64,000 nt of DNA from a candidate division WOR-3 bacterium (GCA_016934535.1 JAFGSQ010000007.1:39996-103995); one strand, 5' to 3'; positions 33,893-44,120 are shown, counted from the first letter of the stretch. Numbers and translations: made by a program. Notes: generated by a model from the letters alone, not told the origin.

Positions 33893-35217
33893 CATATATT
33901 GCCGGTATAACAGGGGCGACAGTCGAAAATACAGGAATTGAAAAAAAAGCGATTGGCTTTTCTGTTGATTCGAGAATTATCCGCAGAGGTGAAATATTTG
34001 TGGCGATCAAAGGGGAGAAAACTGACGGACACGTCTTCTCGGAAGAAGCGCTGAAAAAAGGTGCTGTCGCAGTAATGTGCGAAAAAAAAATCAGAGGACC
34101 CTCGATCTTAGTTCATGACTGCATAGAAGCTATCGGAAAACTGGCCAGAGAAAGAATCGAAGTTTCCGGAGCCAAAGTAATTGGCGTAACCGGTTCTTTA
34201 GGAAAAACGACGACGAAAGAAGCTATAAAAGCAGTGCTGGAAACAGAATTTCATGTCGTCGCCAACGAAGGAAATCTGAACACTGAAATCGGTCTTCCTA
34301 TGGCTGTTCTCAACAATGTCAAAAAAGCTGAAATATTCGTCCTTGAAATGGGAGCGAGAAAAAAAGGAGATATAACAAGGCTTTGTAAAATTGCCGAACC
34401 TGACATAGCCGTCGTTACTAAAATAGCTCCGGTTCATCTTGAAATATTCGGTTCTTTGAAGAATATCATTGAGGCAAAGATGGAAATACTGGAAAATCTC
34501 GGCCCTGGTGGTTTGGCAGTACTCAACGGAGATGACGACGTGCTTGCAGAAATAAAAAATGCACGGGTCAGTGATGTGATTTACTTCGGGATCCGGAGTC
34601 AGAATATTACACGCATTCTGTATGGAAAAAACGAAACCAAATTTAAAATAGAAAATCAAGACTTCACTGTAAATGTCCCCAGTCAATCAGGACTTTATGC
34701 CGCTCTTGCGGCTATAAAAGTCGGAAGTCTGCTTGGTGTTGAAATGCGGCGAATGGCAGAAAATATTGCAATGATGAAACTGCTTCCGAACAGGCTTGAA
34801 ACATTTGAAATTGACGGAGTTGTTTTCATAAACGATTCATACAACTCCAGCCCCGTTGCTCTCGAGGCAGCTTTGGAATACGTTTCCGGGACTTACGAAG
34901 GAAGGAAAATTGCCGTGATAGGCGATATGAAAGAACTCGGAAAAGAAAGCGGTTTATTTCACGAGCAAGCCGGCACGAGTGCGTCAAAAAAAGGTTTTTC
35001 TCAAATAATCGCTGTAGGCGTTTACGCAAAGCATGTAAAAGAGGGATTCAAGAATAACGGCAAAACAATCTTTCATGAGGCGGGAGATTGGAAGCAGGCG
35101 CTGGATGTACTTAATAATATAATGAAAAAAGGAGACGTCGTGCTGATAAAAGGAAGCAGGGCGATGGAGCTCGATATGATAGCCAAATCATTGAAAAACG
35201 GCGGCGCAAGTGTTTAA
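33877..35217 (+). CDS. murF: UDP-MurNAc-tripeptide:D-Ala-D-Ala ligase MurF
   Basis: A 446-residue MurF, adding D-Ala-D-Ala to complete the pentapeptide. ATP motif GVTGSLGKTTTKEAI, NTEIGLPMAVL, INDSYNSSPVALEAAL and GDMKELGKES are all family motifs. No ddl gene for D-Ala-D-Ala synthesis is in the cluster. GGGAGTTAGG lies just before the ATG, inside murE. Confidence 0.96.
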   Translation: MEFELAYIAGITGATVENTGIEKKAIGFSVDSRIIRRGEIFVAIKGEKTDGHVFSEEALKKGAVAVMCEKKIRGPSILVHDCIEAIGKLARERIEVSGAKVIGVTGSLGKTTTKEAIKAVLETEFHVVANEGNLNTEIGLPMAVLNNVKKAEIFVLEMGARKKGDITRLCKIAEPDIAVVTKIAPVHLEIFGSLKNIIEAKMEILENLGPGGLAVLNGDDDVLAEIKNARVSDVIYFGIRSQNITRILYGKNETKFKIENQDFTVNVPSQSGLYAALAAIKVGSLLGVEMRRMAENIAMMKLLPNRLETFEIDGVVFINDSYNSSPVALEAALEYVSGTYEGRKIAVIGDMKELGKESGLFHEQAGTSASKKGFSQIIAVGVYAKHVKEGFKNNGKTIFHEAGDWKQALDVLNNIMKKGDVVLIKGSRAMELDMIAKSLKNGGASV

Positions 35218-36292
35218 GTTGCTGTTCCAATTCAGGGAATCTTTTTCTGTACTGAATATACTGGGTTATATAACTTTCAGATCGGCATATGCAGTAATAA
35301 CTTCTCTCGTAATTTCATTTTTCGCAGGACCAATAGTAATAAGAAAACTTAAAAAATACAAAACCGGTATGACAGTCAGAGAATTTACACCCGAAGGCCA
35401 TGAAAAAAAGATAGGAACTCCGTCCATGGGCGGAATACTGATGATTGTCTCGATTATAATATCTGTGTTGATTTGGGGGGATCTTACAAACAGAAACGTC
35501 ATAATACTTCTGTCCTCTCTGCTGTGGCTTGGATTATTCGGATTTCTTGACGATTTGATGAAAATGAAAAGAAAAAAAGGCATGAGAGGGAAATACAAGC
35601 TGGCGGGGCAGATACTTTTGGCCGGTTTTGTCGGTCTCGTGCTTTTTAAATTTCCTTCTCATGGAGAGCTGAAAGTAACGCAGACTAATGCTCTTTTTCT
35701 TAAGAACCTTGTGGTTGATTTCGGCTGGTTTTATATTCCACTCATTCTTACAGTAATACTCGGAGCGTCTAATTCAGTAAACATAACGGACGGGCTCGAT
35801 GGTCTGGCCGCCGGCTCTTTGGCTACTGCCTTTGCTTCATTTTCAGTCGTTGCATACATAGTTGGAAATATTAAGGCTTCGCAATATTTGCACATAGGTT
35901 TCGATCCGTCTGCCGCAGAATTAACTGTTTTCGGAGCAGCAGCTTTCGGTGCGTGCCTCGGATTTTTGTGGTTTAACGCTCATCCTGCCCAGGTGTTTAT
36001 GGGAGACACCGGTTCTCTTTCATTGGGTGGAGCGCTGGGTTTAATGGCCGTTCTTCTGAAGCAGGAAATACTGCTGGTGTTTGTGGGAGGTGTGTTCGTT
36101 CTGGAAGCATTGTCGGTTATCATGCAGGTTTCATATTTTAAAATAACCGGTGGAAAGCGAATATTCAAGATGACTCCCATACATCATCATTTCGAAAAAT
36201 GCGGATGGTCCGAGAGTAAAATAGTCGTCAGATTCTGGCTGCTTGCTATTTTATTTGCTCTAATCGGCATCAGCACATTAAAGATCAGGTGA
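35210..36292 (+). CDS. mraY: phospho-MurNAc-pentapeptide transferase MraY
   Basis: A 360-residue integral membrane enzyme with about ten helices that makes lipid I from UDP-MurNAc-pentapeptide and undecaprenyl phosphate. Motifs: GTPSMGGILMI, FLDDLMKMK, NSVNITDGLDGLAAG, FNAHPAQVFMGDTGSL and MTPIHHHFE. GTG start at 35210 overlaps murF by 8 bases. The product of UppP at 57861 supplies its lipid carrier. Confidence 0.97.
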   Translation: MFKLLFQFRESFSVLNILGYITFRSAYAVITSLVISFFAGPIVIRKLKKYKTGMTVREFTPEGHEKKIGTPSMGGILMIVSIIISVLIWGDLTNRNVIILLSSLLWLGLFGFLDDLMKMKRKKGMRGKYKLAGQILLAGFVGLVLFKFPSHGELKVTQTNALFLKNLVVDFGWFYIPLILTVILGASNSVNITDGLDGLAAGSLATAFASFSVVAYIVGNIKASQYLHIGFDPSAAELTVFGAAAFGACLGFLWFNAHPAQVFMGDTGSLSLGGALGLMAVLLKQEILLVFVGGVFVLEALSVIMQVSYFKITGGKRIFKMTPIHHHFEKCGWSESKIVVRFWLLAILFALIGISTLKIR

Positions 36293-36295
36293 GAT

Positions 36296-37636
36296 ATGGA
36301 AAAAGCGACAGTCATAGGTGCAGGAAGAAGCGGAATAGCCGCCGCCAAACTTCTGTCCGCAATGGGCAGCACTGTCTTTGTAACCGATCAGAATCCGATA
36401 ACTGCCGATAATAAAAAAGTCCTAAATTCGTTGGGAATTGATTTTGAAGAAAAAGGGCACACTGAAAAGGCCTACGCTTGTGATTACGCAGTAGTGAGCC
36501 CGGGGATAGACAAAAATTCCGTTGTATTGAAAGTGGCGGCAAATCGAAAAATTAAAATCATTTCCGAGATAGAACTGGCGCAGATAAACATGAAAGGCAA
36601 ACTTCTGGCTGTAACCGGTACAAACGGAAAAAGCACAACCACGGCTCTGGCAGCTCATATATTGAATGAATCCGGAATGATATGCCATGTTGGCGGAAAT
36701 TTGGCTCCGGGAATTCCTCTTTCAGAAATTTCATTGATTGCGGGACCTGATGAATGGGTCAGCGCGGAGATAAGCAGTTTTCAAATGGAACACGTCTCAG
36801 ATTTCAAAGCAGACGCGGCTATTTGGACTAACATATCAAGCGATCATCTTGACAGGCATGGGAACATTTACAGTTATGCTTCTCTCAAAGCCGATTTGAT
36901 AGGGAGGGTGAAAGAAAAAGGATTTGCAATTCTCAATTTCAGCGACGAAGCCATTGCCAGGATGACCGAAAAAGCCGCGTGCAGAAGATATTTCTTCGGA
37001 AACGAGGACAGGAGGGTCAGTGGTTTTGTAAGAAATAATAAGGCGGTCTTCAGACCTGACGCCGGAGTGGAATTTTCAGTGGACGAAAAAGATATTTTCC
37101 TCAGAGGAAGCCACAATCTTGAAAATATACTTGCAGCAGGGCTTGCAGGATATTTTATTGGAGCCCGACCCAATAAAATCATCGAAGCAGTCAAAAGCTT
37201 CAAGGGACTTCCTCATAGACTTGAGACAGTAGGCGTGTTCGACGGAATACTATTTGTTAACAATTCTATGTGCACTAACGAAGCCGCTTTCAGAAGATCG
37301 CTAGAAGCATACAAAGGCTCCGTAGTTATAGTTGGTGGGAAAGCAAAAAAGACAGACTTGAGCGTTATTGCGGCAACATGCAAAGAGTTGACAAAATTCG
37401 TGGTTCTTATAGGAGCCAGTTCAGGCGAATTGTCCTTAAAACTGAAAAAAATGAACGTGCCTCATAAATCCGTAAAAGGAATGCGCGAAGCTGTTGAAGC
37501 GGCGGTAAAAATAGCCGAAGAAGGAGACCAGGTAATACTCAATCCCGGCATGGCAAGCTTTGACATGTTCAGGGATTTTCAAGACAGGGGGGAAGCTTTT
37601 AAAAGTGCCATCGAGGAACATTATGGAAAAATATGA
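36296..37636 (+). CDS. murD: UDP-MurNAc-L-Ala:D-Glu ligase MurD
   Basis: A 446-residue MurD. N-terminal glycine-rich nucleotide fold (VIGAGRSGIAAAKLL), ATP motif AVTGTNGKSTTTAL, EISSFQMEHV, NISSDHLDRHG, PHRLETVGVF and the C-terminal LNPGMASFDMFRDFQDRG, typical of MurD. Starts 3 bases after mraY and overlaps ftsW by 14. Confidence 0.96.
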   Translation: MEKATVIGAGRSGIAAAKLLSAMGSTVFVTDQNPITADNKKVLNSLGIDFEEKGHTEKAYACDYAVVSPGIDKNSVVLKVAANRKIKIISEIELAQINMKGKLLAVTGTNGKSTTTALAAHILNESGMICHVGGNLAPGIPLSEISLIAGPDEWVSAEISSFQMEHVSDFKADAAIWTNISSDHLDRHGNIYSYASLKADLIGRVKEKGFAILNFSDEAIARMTEKAACRRYFFGNEDRRVSGFVRNNKAVFRPDAGVEFSVDEKDIFLRGSHNLENILAAGLAGYFIGARPNKIIEAVKSFKGLPHRLETVGVFDGILFVNNSMCTNEAAFRRSLEAYKGSVVIVGGKAKKTDLSVIAATCKELTKFVVLIGASSGELSLKLKKMNVPHKSVKGMREAVEAAVKIAEEGDQVILNPGMASFDMFRDFQDRGEAFKSAIEEHYGKI

Positions 37637-38894
37637 AGACCGTCTGAGATGCAAATTCAAGAACGCAAATTACGCACTTTTGATTACTGTTTCTGTCTTG
37701 CTGGCTATCGGTATTGTAGCCATGTTCTCGGCTCATCAAAAAGCCTCCGTTTTCAGTTTCGGAACTTCAAGCACTCCCTATAAACATCTTATGAACATTG
37801 GAATCGGTTTTATGGCTTTGTTGATAGCGTTCTGCCTTCCTTTGAAAAAAACCGACAACACAGCTTTAATTTTATTTTTTTCTTTGGCGATTACGGTTCT
37901 GCTTTTTGCAGTAATTCTTTTTGGTACGAACATCAACGGAGCCCACAGATGGCTGCGGCTAGGCCCATTTAATTTTCAGCCGTCCGAACTGGCAAAAATC
38001 GTACTGATATTCTATGTCTCTCATTACATAAGGAGAAAGTACAGCGGAATAAAAGAAAAAAACGCGAAATGGTCGTGGGGGCTTTTGATAGTGATCGGCG
38101 GGATAATTGCCCTGATCGCTGTTGAACCTGACGTATCGACAGCGCTTGTCCTTATTTTGCTTGTTTTCGTGTTCTTTTTCGTCGGCAAAGTGCCTGTTAA
38201 ATTTTCTTTCGTCCTCATCTTCAGCGTTTTAGCGATCGGCGTTTTGCTTTATATGCTTCCCGGAAGCAGGTTCAAGCACATAGACAAGAGAATAAAAAAT
38301 TACGTAGTGACGCTCAGAGGAGAGGAAGTAGATACTGATGAAAATTCGCAGGTAGAAAATTCCATCCTTGCTTTCGCCAACGGAGGTCTGTTTGGAAGAG
38401 GTCTTTGCAAGGGAGAACTCAAAAACGGATCATTTATTCCTGAGGTGGACAGAGATATGATAATAGCCGCAATAGGAGAAGAAATGGGGCTTGTCGGCGC
38501 TCTATTCGTGATGTCTTTGTATTTTGTAATACTTGTTACAGGTTTTAGAATCGCGTTATTTTTCGAAGACAAAGACAGATATTTTTATTTTCTCGCCATG
38601 GGCATATCGGTCAATTTTTTTATTTTCGCCATTATACACGCATTCATCAGCATCGGTTCGCTTCCAGCGACGGGATTGGCTCTGCCTTTTATTTCTTACG
38701 GCGGAACTTCAATGGTAAGTAATATGTTCATGCTTGGAATCATGCTTAACATATCGGCTCTCTCGAAAAGCCATCAGATGAATGAAAATATGATAAAAAA
38801 AAGAGAAATGATTTTTTTCAGTACAAAGAACAAATCTAACACTTTTGTCGGCAGTAGATTGACTCAAAGACAAAAGGCGGTAAAAGCGCGTTGA
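37623..38894 (+). CDS. ftsW: peptidoglycan glycosyltransferase FtsW
   Basis: A 423-residue SEDS-family membrane protein with about ten helices. Motifs: RWLRLGPFNFQPSELAKI, EPDVSTALV, EVDRDMIIAAIGEEMGLVG and LPFISYGGTSMV. FtsW polymerises lipid II at the septum with FtsI. The start is ATG 37623 with AGGA seven bases upstream, inside the end of murD; a TTG at 37560 is much less likely. Confidence 0.95.
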   Translation: MEKYEDRLRCKFKNANYALLITVSVLLAIGIVAMFSAHQKASVFSFGTSSTPYKHLMNIGIGFMALLIAFCLPLKKTDNTALILFFSLAITVLLFAVILFGTNINGAHRWLRLGPFNFQPSELAKIVLIFYVSHYIRRKYSGIKEKNAKWSWGLLIVIGGIIALIAVEPDVSTALVLILLVFVFFFVGKVPVKFSFVLIFSVLAIGVLLYMLPGSRFKHIDKRIKNYVVTLRGEEVDTDENSQVENSILAFANGGLFGRGLCKGELKNGSFIPEVDRDMIIAAIGEEMGLVGALFVMSLYFVILVTGFRIALFFEDKDRYFYFLAMGISVNFFIFAIIHAFISIGSLPATGLALPFISYGGTSMVSNMFMLGIMLNISALSKSHQMNENMIKKREMIFFSTKNKSNTFVGSRLTQRQKAVKAR

Positions 38895-39946
38895 AAAAGA
38901 AAAGACTGCTCATTGCTGTCGGAGCGACTGGAGGGCATATTTATCCCGCGCTTGCCCTTGCGGAAGAACTAAGGGGCAAATGCGGCTTGTTTTTCATCGG
39001 AAGCGACAGGGGACTCGCTGAGACAATAGTAACAAGGGCAGGATTTCACTTCGAGAAAGTCAGAAGCAGGCCTTGGGCGGGAAGAACGATTCTCGAAAAA
39101 GCCGCTTCAGCGGTTTCCTTCATTTTTGGTGTATTTTATTGCCGAAGACACATATCTGAAATAAAGCCTTTTGCCGTTCTCGGCACGGGTTCTTTTGCGA
39201 CGGTTCCCGTTTTGCTGACTTGCTGTTTGCTTTCGGTGCCTTTTTATATTTTAGAAGCGGATGTCAAACCAGGAATGACAACTCGTTTTTTTGCAAGAAG
39301 CGCAAAAAAAATATTTTTATCATTCGAGGAGACTGAAAAATACATGCCCGGTATTTCTGAGACCCTATACTCGGGAAGTCCTGTTAGGCGAACGATTGGG
39401 AATGTCCCGAAATCCGAAGCGGTGAAAAAATTCGGACTTTCAGGTGACTCGAAGATAATTCTCGTGTTCGGAGGAAGTCAGGGATCTTCTACTATAGAAA
39501 AAGCATTTTATGAAATGTACAGGAAATTCGGCATACCTCAGAACGCAAAGGTGATCGCTTCCGCGGGTAAATTTTCCGAAGGACTATACGCGCGATGCGG
39601 AGAAGACGTCATAGTCAGAGATTATATTGAAGACATGGCATCGGCTTACGCCTGTGCCGACGTAGTCGTATCGAGAGCCGGAGCCGTAACGGTCGCTGAG
39701 ATTTTTGCTGCCGGAAAACCTGCAGTACTCATTCCTTTGGCAATAGCCAGAGGGCATCAGGCTGACAACGCCCGCCAGCTCGAAAATCTTTGTACAAGCG
39801 TCGTAATAAGAGAAAATGAACTCACGGCAGAATCCCTTCACGAAAACATAAAAAAAATCCTGAATTCAGAGGGAACATCGGTACTCTGTCCCGGAAAGAA
39901 AGACTCAGTGAAAATTATTGCCGAGGAGATACTTAATGAATCCTGA
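38891..39946 (+). CDS. murG: UDP-GlcNAc:lipid I N-acetylglucosaminyltransferase MurG
   Basis: A 351-residue GT-B glycosyltransferase making lipid II. Motifs: GATGGHIYPALALAEEL at the N-terminus, GSPVRRTI, LVFGGSQGSSTIEKAF, SRAGAVTVAEIFAAGKPAVL. It uses a TTG start (38891, TTGA overlap with the ftsW stop); AGGCGG lies about 10 bases upstream. Its end overlaps murC by 11 bases. Confidence 0.96.
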   Translation: MKKKRLLIAVGATGGHIYPALALAEELRGKCGLFFIGSDRGLAETIVTRAGFHFEKVRSRPWAGRTILEKAASAVSFIFGVFYCRRHISEIKPFAVLGTGSFATVPVLLTCCLLSVPFYILEADVKPGMTTRFFARSAKKIFLSFEETEKYMPGISETLYSGSPVRRTIGNVPKSEAVKKFGLSGDSKIILVFGGSQGSSTIEKAFYEMYRKFGIPQNAKVIASAGKFSEGLYARCGEDVIVRDYIEDMASAYACADVVVSRAGAVTVAEIFAAGKPAVLIPLAIARGHQADNARQLENLCTSVVIRENELTAESLHENIKKILNSEGTSVLCPGKKDSVKIIAEEILNES

Positions 39947-41267
39947 AATGGTTCACATGATCGGTATTTGCGGAGCAGGGATGACCCCTCTGGCTATCAT
40001 TATGAAAAGAAAAGGCTTTGATGTCACCGGATGTGACAGAAATCTGAACGAAAATGCCGAAATTCTCAAAAAAGAAGGGATCGTATTGTCTGCGGGTCAT
40101 TCGACAAAACATCTCGAAGGTGTTTCCAGGGTGATTTTTTCGAGGGCCGTGGATGAATCGTGCAATGAGATATCCCAGGCCTTGAAAAAAGGGATCAAAA
40201 TACAATCTAGAGGAGAAGCTCTCAGAGAACAGCTTGAGGGCAGGATACTGACTGGAATAGCCGGAACCCACGGGAAGACCACCACGTCTTCAATGCTTGT
40301 GCATATTTTAATGTATAACAATAAAGACGTGCTCGGAATCACCGGAGGATCACCGGTGGGATGGGAAAGCGGACTGATATGGTCGGAAAATGGCGCGGCG
40401 GTTTGCGAACTTGACGAAAGCGACAGGACTTTTCTTCTGTTTAATCCGAATATAGGAGTCATAACTTCAGTAGAAGCTGATCACATCGGAAAATATTACT
40501 CGGGAGAAAAAGATGTATCGGAGGCATTCTTGAAATTTGCCGGAAATTCTGAAAAATGCCTTTTGAACGTTTGCGACAAATTGACGGCTGAAATTGCCAA
40601 TTCAAAAACAGTAAAATCGGTGACGCTGGGTGAATCGCCTGCCTGCGACATACGCTACGTCATAGAAGATGAATGTTTGTTCATGAGAGGAGAAAAAATA
40701 AGTATCCGCATGCGGGGAGAACACAACCTCAGAAATGCGTCCTGCGCTTTAGCCGTAGCTGAACTTATGGGCGTTTCTCCGATGGATTCGGCGGAAGCTT
40801 TAAAGAGCTTTTCGGGAGTCAGAAGAAGGATGGAAACGGTTTTTGATTCGGATTTCTGTACTTTTATAAGTGATTACGCCCATCATCCGACTGAATTGAA
40901 AAACTCGATAGAAGCTCTTAAAACCGGCGATAAAAAGCTGACGATTGTTTTTCAACCTCATCTATACTCGAGAACAAAAGAATTCCATCTGGATTTTGCT
41001 AAGGGGCTGTTAAAAGCCGATAACATTATACTGATGCCGATTTATCCCGCAAGAGAAAAACCGATGACGGGAGTGACTTCGGAATTAATTGCCGACGACC
41101 TGAAAACCCTTGGTAAAGAAGTCTGCGTGACAGGATCAAAGGAAGAATTGATGTCTGTTCTGAAAAAATCGTTTTCAGGAGGCATTTTGGCTCTATTGGG
41201 AGCCGGAGATGCTGATTCTTACAGGGATGAAATTACAGAAATGTTAAAGGGAACAGTAAATGATTGA
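39936..41267 (+). CDS. murC: UDP-MurNAc:L-alanine ligase MurC
   Basis: A 443-residue MurC. N-terminal VHMIGICGAGMTPLAI, ATP motif GIAGTHGKTTTSSML, ELDESDRTFL, DYAHHPTELKNSIEAL and FQPHLYSRTKEF. This is the canonical enzyme; the related ligase at 18035-19357 has lost several of these exact residues. Start is ATG 39936, with GAGGAG eight bases upstream. Confidence 0.96.
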   Translation: MNPEMVHMIGICGAGMTPLAIIMKRKGFDVTGCDRNLNENAEILKKEGIVLSAGHSTKHLEGVSRVIFSRAVDESCNEISQALKKGIKIQSRGEALREQLEGRILTGIAGTHGKTTTSSMLVHILMYNNKDVLGITGGSPVGWESGLIWSENGAAVCELDESDRTFLLFNPNIGVITSVEADHIGKYYSGEKDVSEAFLKFAGNSEKCLLNVCDKLTAEIANSKTVKSVTLGESPACDIRYVIEDECLFMRGEKISIRMRGEHNLRNASCALAVAELMGVSPMDSAEALKSFSGVRRRMETVFDSDFCTFISDYAHHPTELKNSIEALKTGDKKLTIVFQPHLYSRTKEFHLDFAKGLLKADNIILMPIYPAREKPMTGVTSELIADDLKTLGKEVCVTGSKEELMSVLKKSFSGGILALLGAGDADSYRDEITEMLKGTVND

Positions 41268-42126
41268 TTGTTTGAGAAAAATCGATCTCGCTGAATTCAC
41301 GACTTTGAGATTGGGCGGAAAAGCGGATTATTTTTGTTATGTTGATAATGAGCAGAAATTTGATAAAATTATTACATATTGTGAAAAAAATAATCTGCCA
41401 TACATCATATTGGGTGCGGGCAGCAATATTCTCTTTAGCGACAAGGGATTCAAAGGATGTATTGTCAAGCTTTCGGGGAGCTTTAGAAGTTTTGTTCTGG
41501 AAGGCAACATGATCCGTACAGGAGCAGGCGTAGCGCTCTCGGAAATAATAGGGAAATCAAGAGAAGCAGGCTTGTCTGGTCTTGAATGCCTTTACGGAAT
41601 ACCCGGAACAGTCGGAGGCGCTGTTTACATGAACGCCGGCACAAAATGGGGTGTCACGGGAGATTTTGTTAAAAGAGTTAAAACGAGAGGCAAGGATTAT
41701 TTTGAAATCTCGAAGGACCAGTTCGGCTATAGAAAAGGCATACATGAAATAATACTCGGTGTTGAATTTGAATTGCGAAATGCGGAGGTTTCCGAAATTG
41801 AATCGACGATCACTCAAATAAAAAAATTCAGAAGCGAGAGGTTTCCGAGGAACTCAAGAACAGCCGGTTGTATTTTCAAAAATCCTTTCGGAAGTCCGCC
41901 TGCCGGTAAACTGATAGAACAAGCAGGGTGGAAAGGAAAGATAATAAAAAACGTCATGATTTCAGACAGGCACGCAAATTACTTCATCCCTCTCAGAGGA
42001 GCCAAATGCTCCGATTTTGTTGATTCAGTAACTGCGGTCAAAGAAGACGTTTTCAGAAAGTTCTCAATAACGCTTGAAACAGAATTAAAGATATACGATG
42101 AAAATGGAAAATCCAAAGAAATTTAA
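41260..42126 (+). CDS. murB: UDP-N-acetylenolpyruvoylglucosamine reductase MurB
   Basis: A 288-residue FAD enzyme reducing enolpyruvyl-UDP-GlcNAc to UDP-MurNAc. FAD-binding LGAGSNILFSD and YGIPGTVGGAVYMNAG; NSRTAGCIFKNPFG carries a Cys where E. coli MurB has the proton-donating Ser; Cys occurs at this position in some bacterial MurB. EQAGWKG and HANYFI are also typical. Short type without the extra loop of E. coli. Overlaps murC by 8 and ftsQ by 29 bases. Confidence 0.95.
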   Translation: MIDCLRKIDLAEFTTLRLGGKADYFCYVDNEQKFDKIITYCEKNNLPYIILGAGSNILFSDKGFKGCIVKLSGSFRSFVLEGNMIRTGAGVALSEIIGKSREAGLSGLECLYGIPGTVGGAVYMNAGTKWGVTGDFVKRVKTRGKDYFEISKDQFGYRKGIHEIILGVEFELRNAEVSEIESTITQIKKFRSERFPRNSRTAGCIFKNPFGSPPAGKLIEQAGWKGKIIKNVMISDRHANYFIPLRGAKCSDFVDSVTAVKEDVFRKFSITLETELKIYDENGKSKEI

Positions 42127-42826
42127 AGCGGTTATTTTCGCGTTTCTGACAGCGACATTGTTCTCGGCCGGAGTAGCAGCGGGAAAATTGCATTTTTTCA
42201 GAGTTGAATCCGTTATAGTGAGGGGAAACACTGAACTGAGTTCTCATGAAATATTCGAGATAGCAGGTGTTTCAAAAGGAGATTGCGTATTTTTTGTCAA
42301 TTTGTCGGAGGCTGAGCTTAATCTGTCAAAAGAGATTTTCGCAAAAAAGATACTGGTGAGAAAGTCCGGACCTAACGCTCTGGAGATTGAAATAATTGAA
42401 AGATATCCTTCACTGGATATTGGAAACGGCAAGGGAGTAGACGCGGACGGTTATATATTGCCGATAGATTCATCAAAAGCATTGCTCGGAGCGAAAACAA
42501 TGAACGAGTACACAGAAAGCGATTTATTCCTGACCGAAGAGGACAGAATACTGAAAGATGTTGCGTCTGTTTGTTCGCAAGGAATTAATTTCCCTTTTTT
42601 GAGCGAAGTGATAGTCTGCAAAAAAGGTCTGTCGGTGAAAACCAAAGACGGAGTGTACGCTTATTTCGGGTATTCGGATTTTGTTTTATCGTACAGAATA
42701 TTAATGACTGTCAGGGGAACTGATTGGTGGGACCGAAAGTATTGTTACGATTTGAGTTCCCCCGGAGAACTATTGATATTCAAAAGGTCCGCTTTAACCA
42801 ATAACAAAGATTGTTACGGGGGCTGA
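42098..42826 (+). CDS. ftsQ: cell division protein FtsQ/DivIB
   Basis: A 242-residue bitopic protein with one membrane helix (about 8-28) and a POTRA domain (about 32-105: FRVESVIVRGNTELSSHEIF, then EIEIIERYPSLDI), then an FtsQ beta domain. It bridges FtsL/FtsB and the septal machinery. Sequence diverged but position and POTRA support the call. Starts inside murB (29-base overlap) with only a weak ribosome site. Confidence 0.88.
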   Translation: MKMENPKKFKAVIFAFLTATLFSAGVAAGKLHFFRVESVIVRGNTELSSHEIFEIAGVSKGDCVFFVNLSEAELNLSKEIFAKKILVRKSGPNALEIEIIERYPSLDIGNGKGVDADGYILPIDSSKALLGAKTMNEYTESDLFLTEEDRILKDVASVCSQGINFPFLSEVIVCKKGLSVKTKDGVYAYFGYSDFVLSYRILMTVRGTDWWDRKYCYDLSSPGELLIFKRSALTNNKDCYGG

Positions 42827-42829
42827 ATT

Positions 42830-44062
42830 ATGGATAAAAAAATGATTTCGACCGCTTTGGATCTCGGCTCGAGTAAAGTTTGCGCCGTAATAGCTGAAAT
42901 AGCATCGAGAAATAAAATTAACGTGATCGGTGTAGGAGAAGCTGTTTCCGAAGGAATGAGGCACGGAGTGGTCATAAACCTTGACAAAACAATCTCTTCG
43001 ATAAAAAACGCGATTCATGACGCTGAAGTAATGGCGGGAGTTCAGGCGGGTCCTGTAAGTATTGGAGTGACAGGCGAGCACATAAAAGGAATAGCGAGTA
43101 AAGGCGTTATATCGATAACGAGCAAGGAACAAGGTATAACCATAGCCGATGTCGAAAGAGTGAAAGAATCGGCAAAGGGGATAGCCATTCCGGCCGAAAG
43201 AGAGATAATTCACACGTTGACTCAGGATTTCATAGTAGACAATCAGCCCAACATTATCGATCCGGTCGGATTGATGGGTATGAGGCTGGAAGCAATAATT
43301 TATATAATAACGGCATCCAGCCTTGCGCTCGGAAACATAAGAAAAGCAGTCGAAGGTTCGGGTTTATCCGTGGAATCAATGATACTGCAGCCTCTCGCTT
43401 CTTCTTATGCGGTTCTGGGCGAGGAAGACAGGCAACAAGGCATAGCTCTTCTCGACATAGGAGGAGGAGTTACGAATATTTCCGTCTGGTATGGCGGTTC
43501 TCTCAGGGATGTGGGGCTTGTCAAGCTGGGCGGGGATTCCATTACGAGGGACATTTCTATGGGTTTGGCAACATCTTACGCTTTTGCTGAAAAAATTAAA
43601 AAAGAAAAAGCCTCTGCCCACCCGACATACGTTGACCCGGAAGAAGTTATAGACATACAAGCGACCGCCGGAAGGGGTAACAGAAAAGTCACGACTGAAA
43701 GACTGCACGATGTCGTCGAGGCCAGAGTGGAAGAGATTCTCGATTTTTCGTTCAGAAAAATCCAACGCAGTGAATACGCGCACAACCTGGCGTCCGGAGT
43801 CGTAATCACTGGCGGAACAGCGAATCTCAAAGGGATTATAGAGGTCGCCGAAGAGATATTCGAACTACCGGTCAGGCTTGGAATCCCGGGAGACGATCTT
43901 CTCGGGATGGTTGAAGCGGTCTCATCGCCAGCATTCTCGACGGTTCTCGGACTGATAAAATATTCGATTTCAGATCAGGAAGAAACGGGATCCCAGGGGG
44001 ACAAAGAAAAAAAGAAAAAAATAGTAGGAGGACTGAAAAAGTGGATAAGCGATTTCTTTTAG
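42830..44062 (+). CDS. ftsA: cell division protein FtsA
   Basis: A 410-residue actin-like ATPase that anchors FtsZ to the membrane. Phosphate 1 motif ALDLGSSKVCAVIAE, GVTGEHIKGI in the 1C domain, LLDIGGGVTNISVW, GVVITGGTANLKGI. The last 15 residues (KIVGGLKKWISDFF) form the membrane-binding amphipathic helix. Three-base gap after ftsQ. Confidence 0.96.
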   Translation: MDKKMISTALDLGSSKVCAVIAEIASRNKINVIGVGEAVSEGMRHGVVINLDKTISSIKNAIHDAEVMAGVQAGPVSIGVTGEHIKGIASKGVISITSKEQGITIADVERVKESAKGIAIPAEREIIHTLTQDFIVDNQPNIIDPVGLMGMRLEAIIYIITASSLALGNIRKAVEGSGLSVESMILQPLASSYAVLGEEDRQQGIALLDIGGGVTNISVWYGGSLRDVGLVKLGGDSITRDISMGLATSYAFAEKIKKEKASAHPTYVDPEEVIDIQATAGRGNRKVTTERLHDVVEARVEEILDFSFRKIQRSEYAHNLASGVVITGGTANLKGIIEVAEEIFELPVRLGIPGDDLLGMVEAVSSPAFSTVLGLIKYSISDQEETGSQGDKEKKKKIVGGLKKWISDFF

Positions 44063-44120
44063 ACCGGATAAACGAAGCGTCAATTAAACATTTTTTAAAT
44101 GGAATATGAAGGAGGAATAT

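Noticed and set aside
37560..37622. Longer FtsW from TTG 37560
   Set aside because: Would extend deep into murD; ATG 37623 has a proper ribosome site and the normal FtsW N-terminus.
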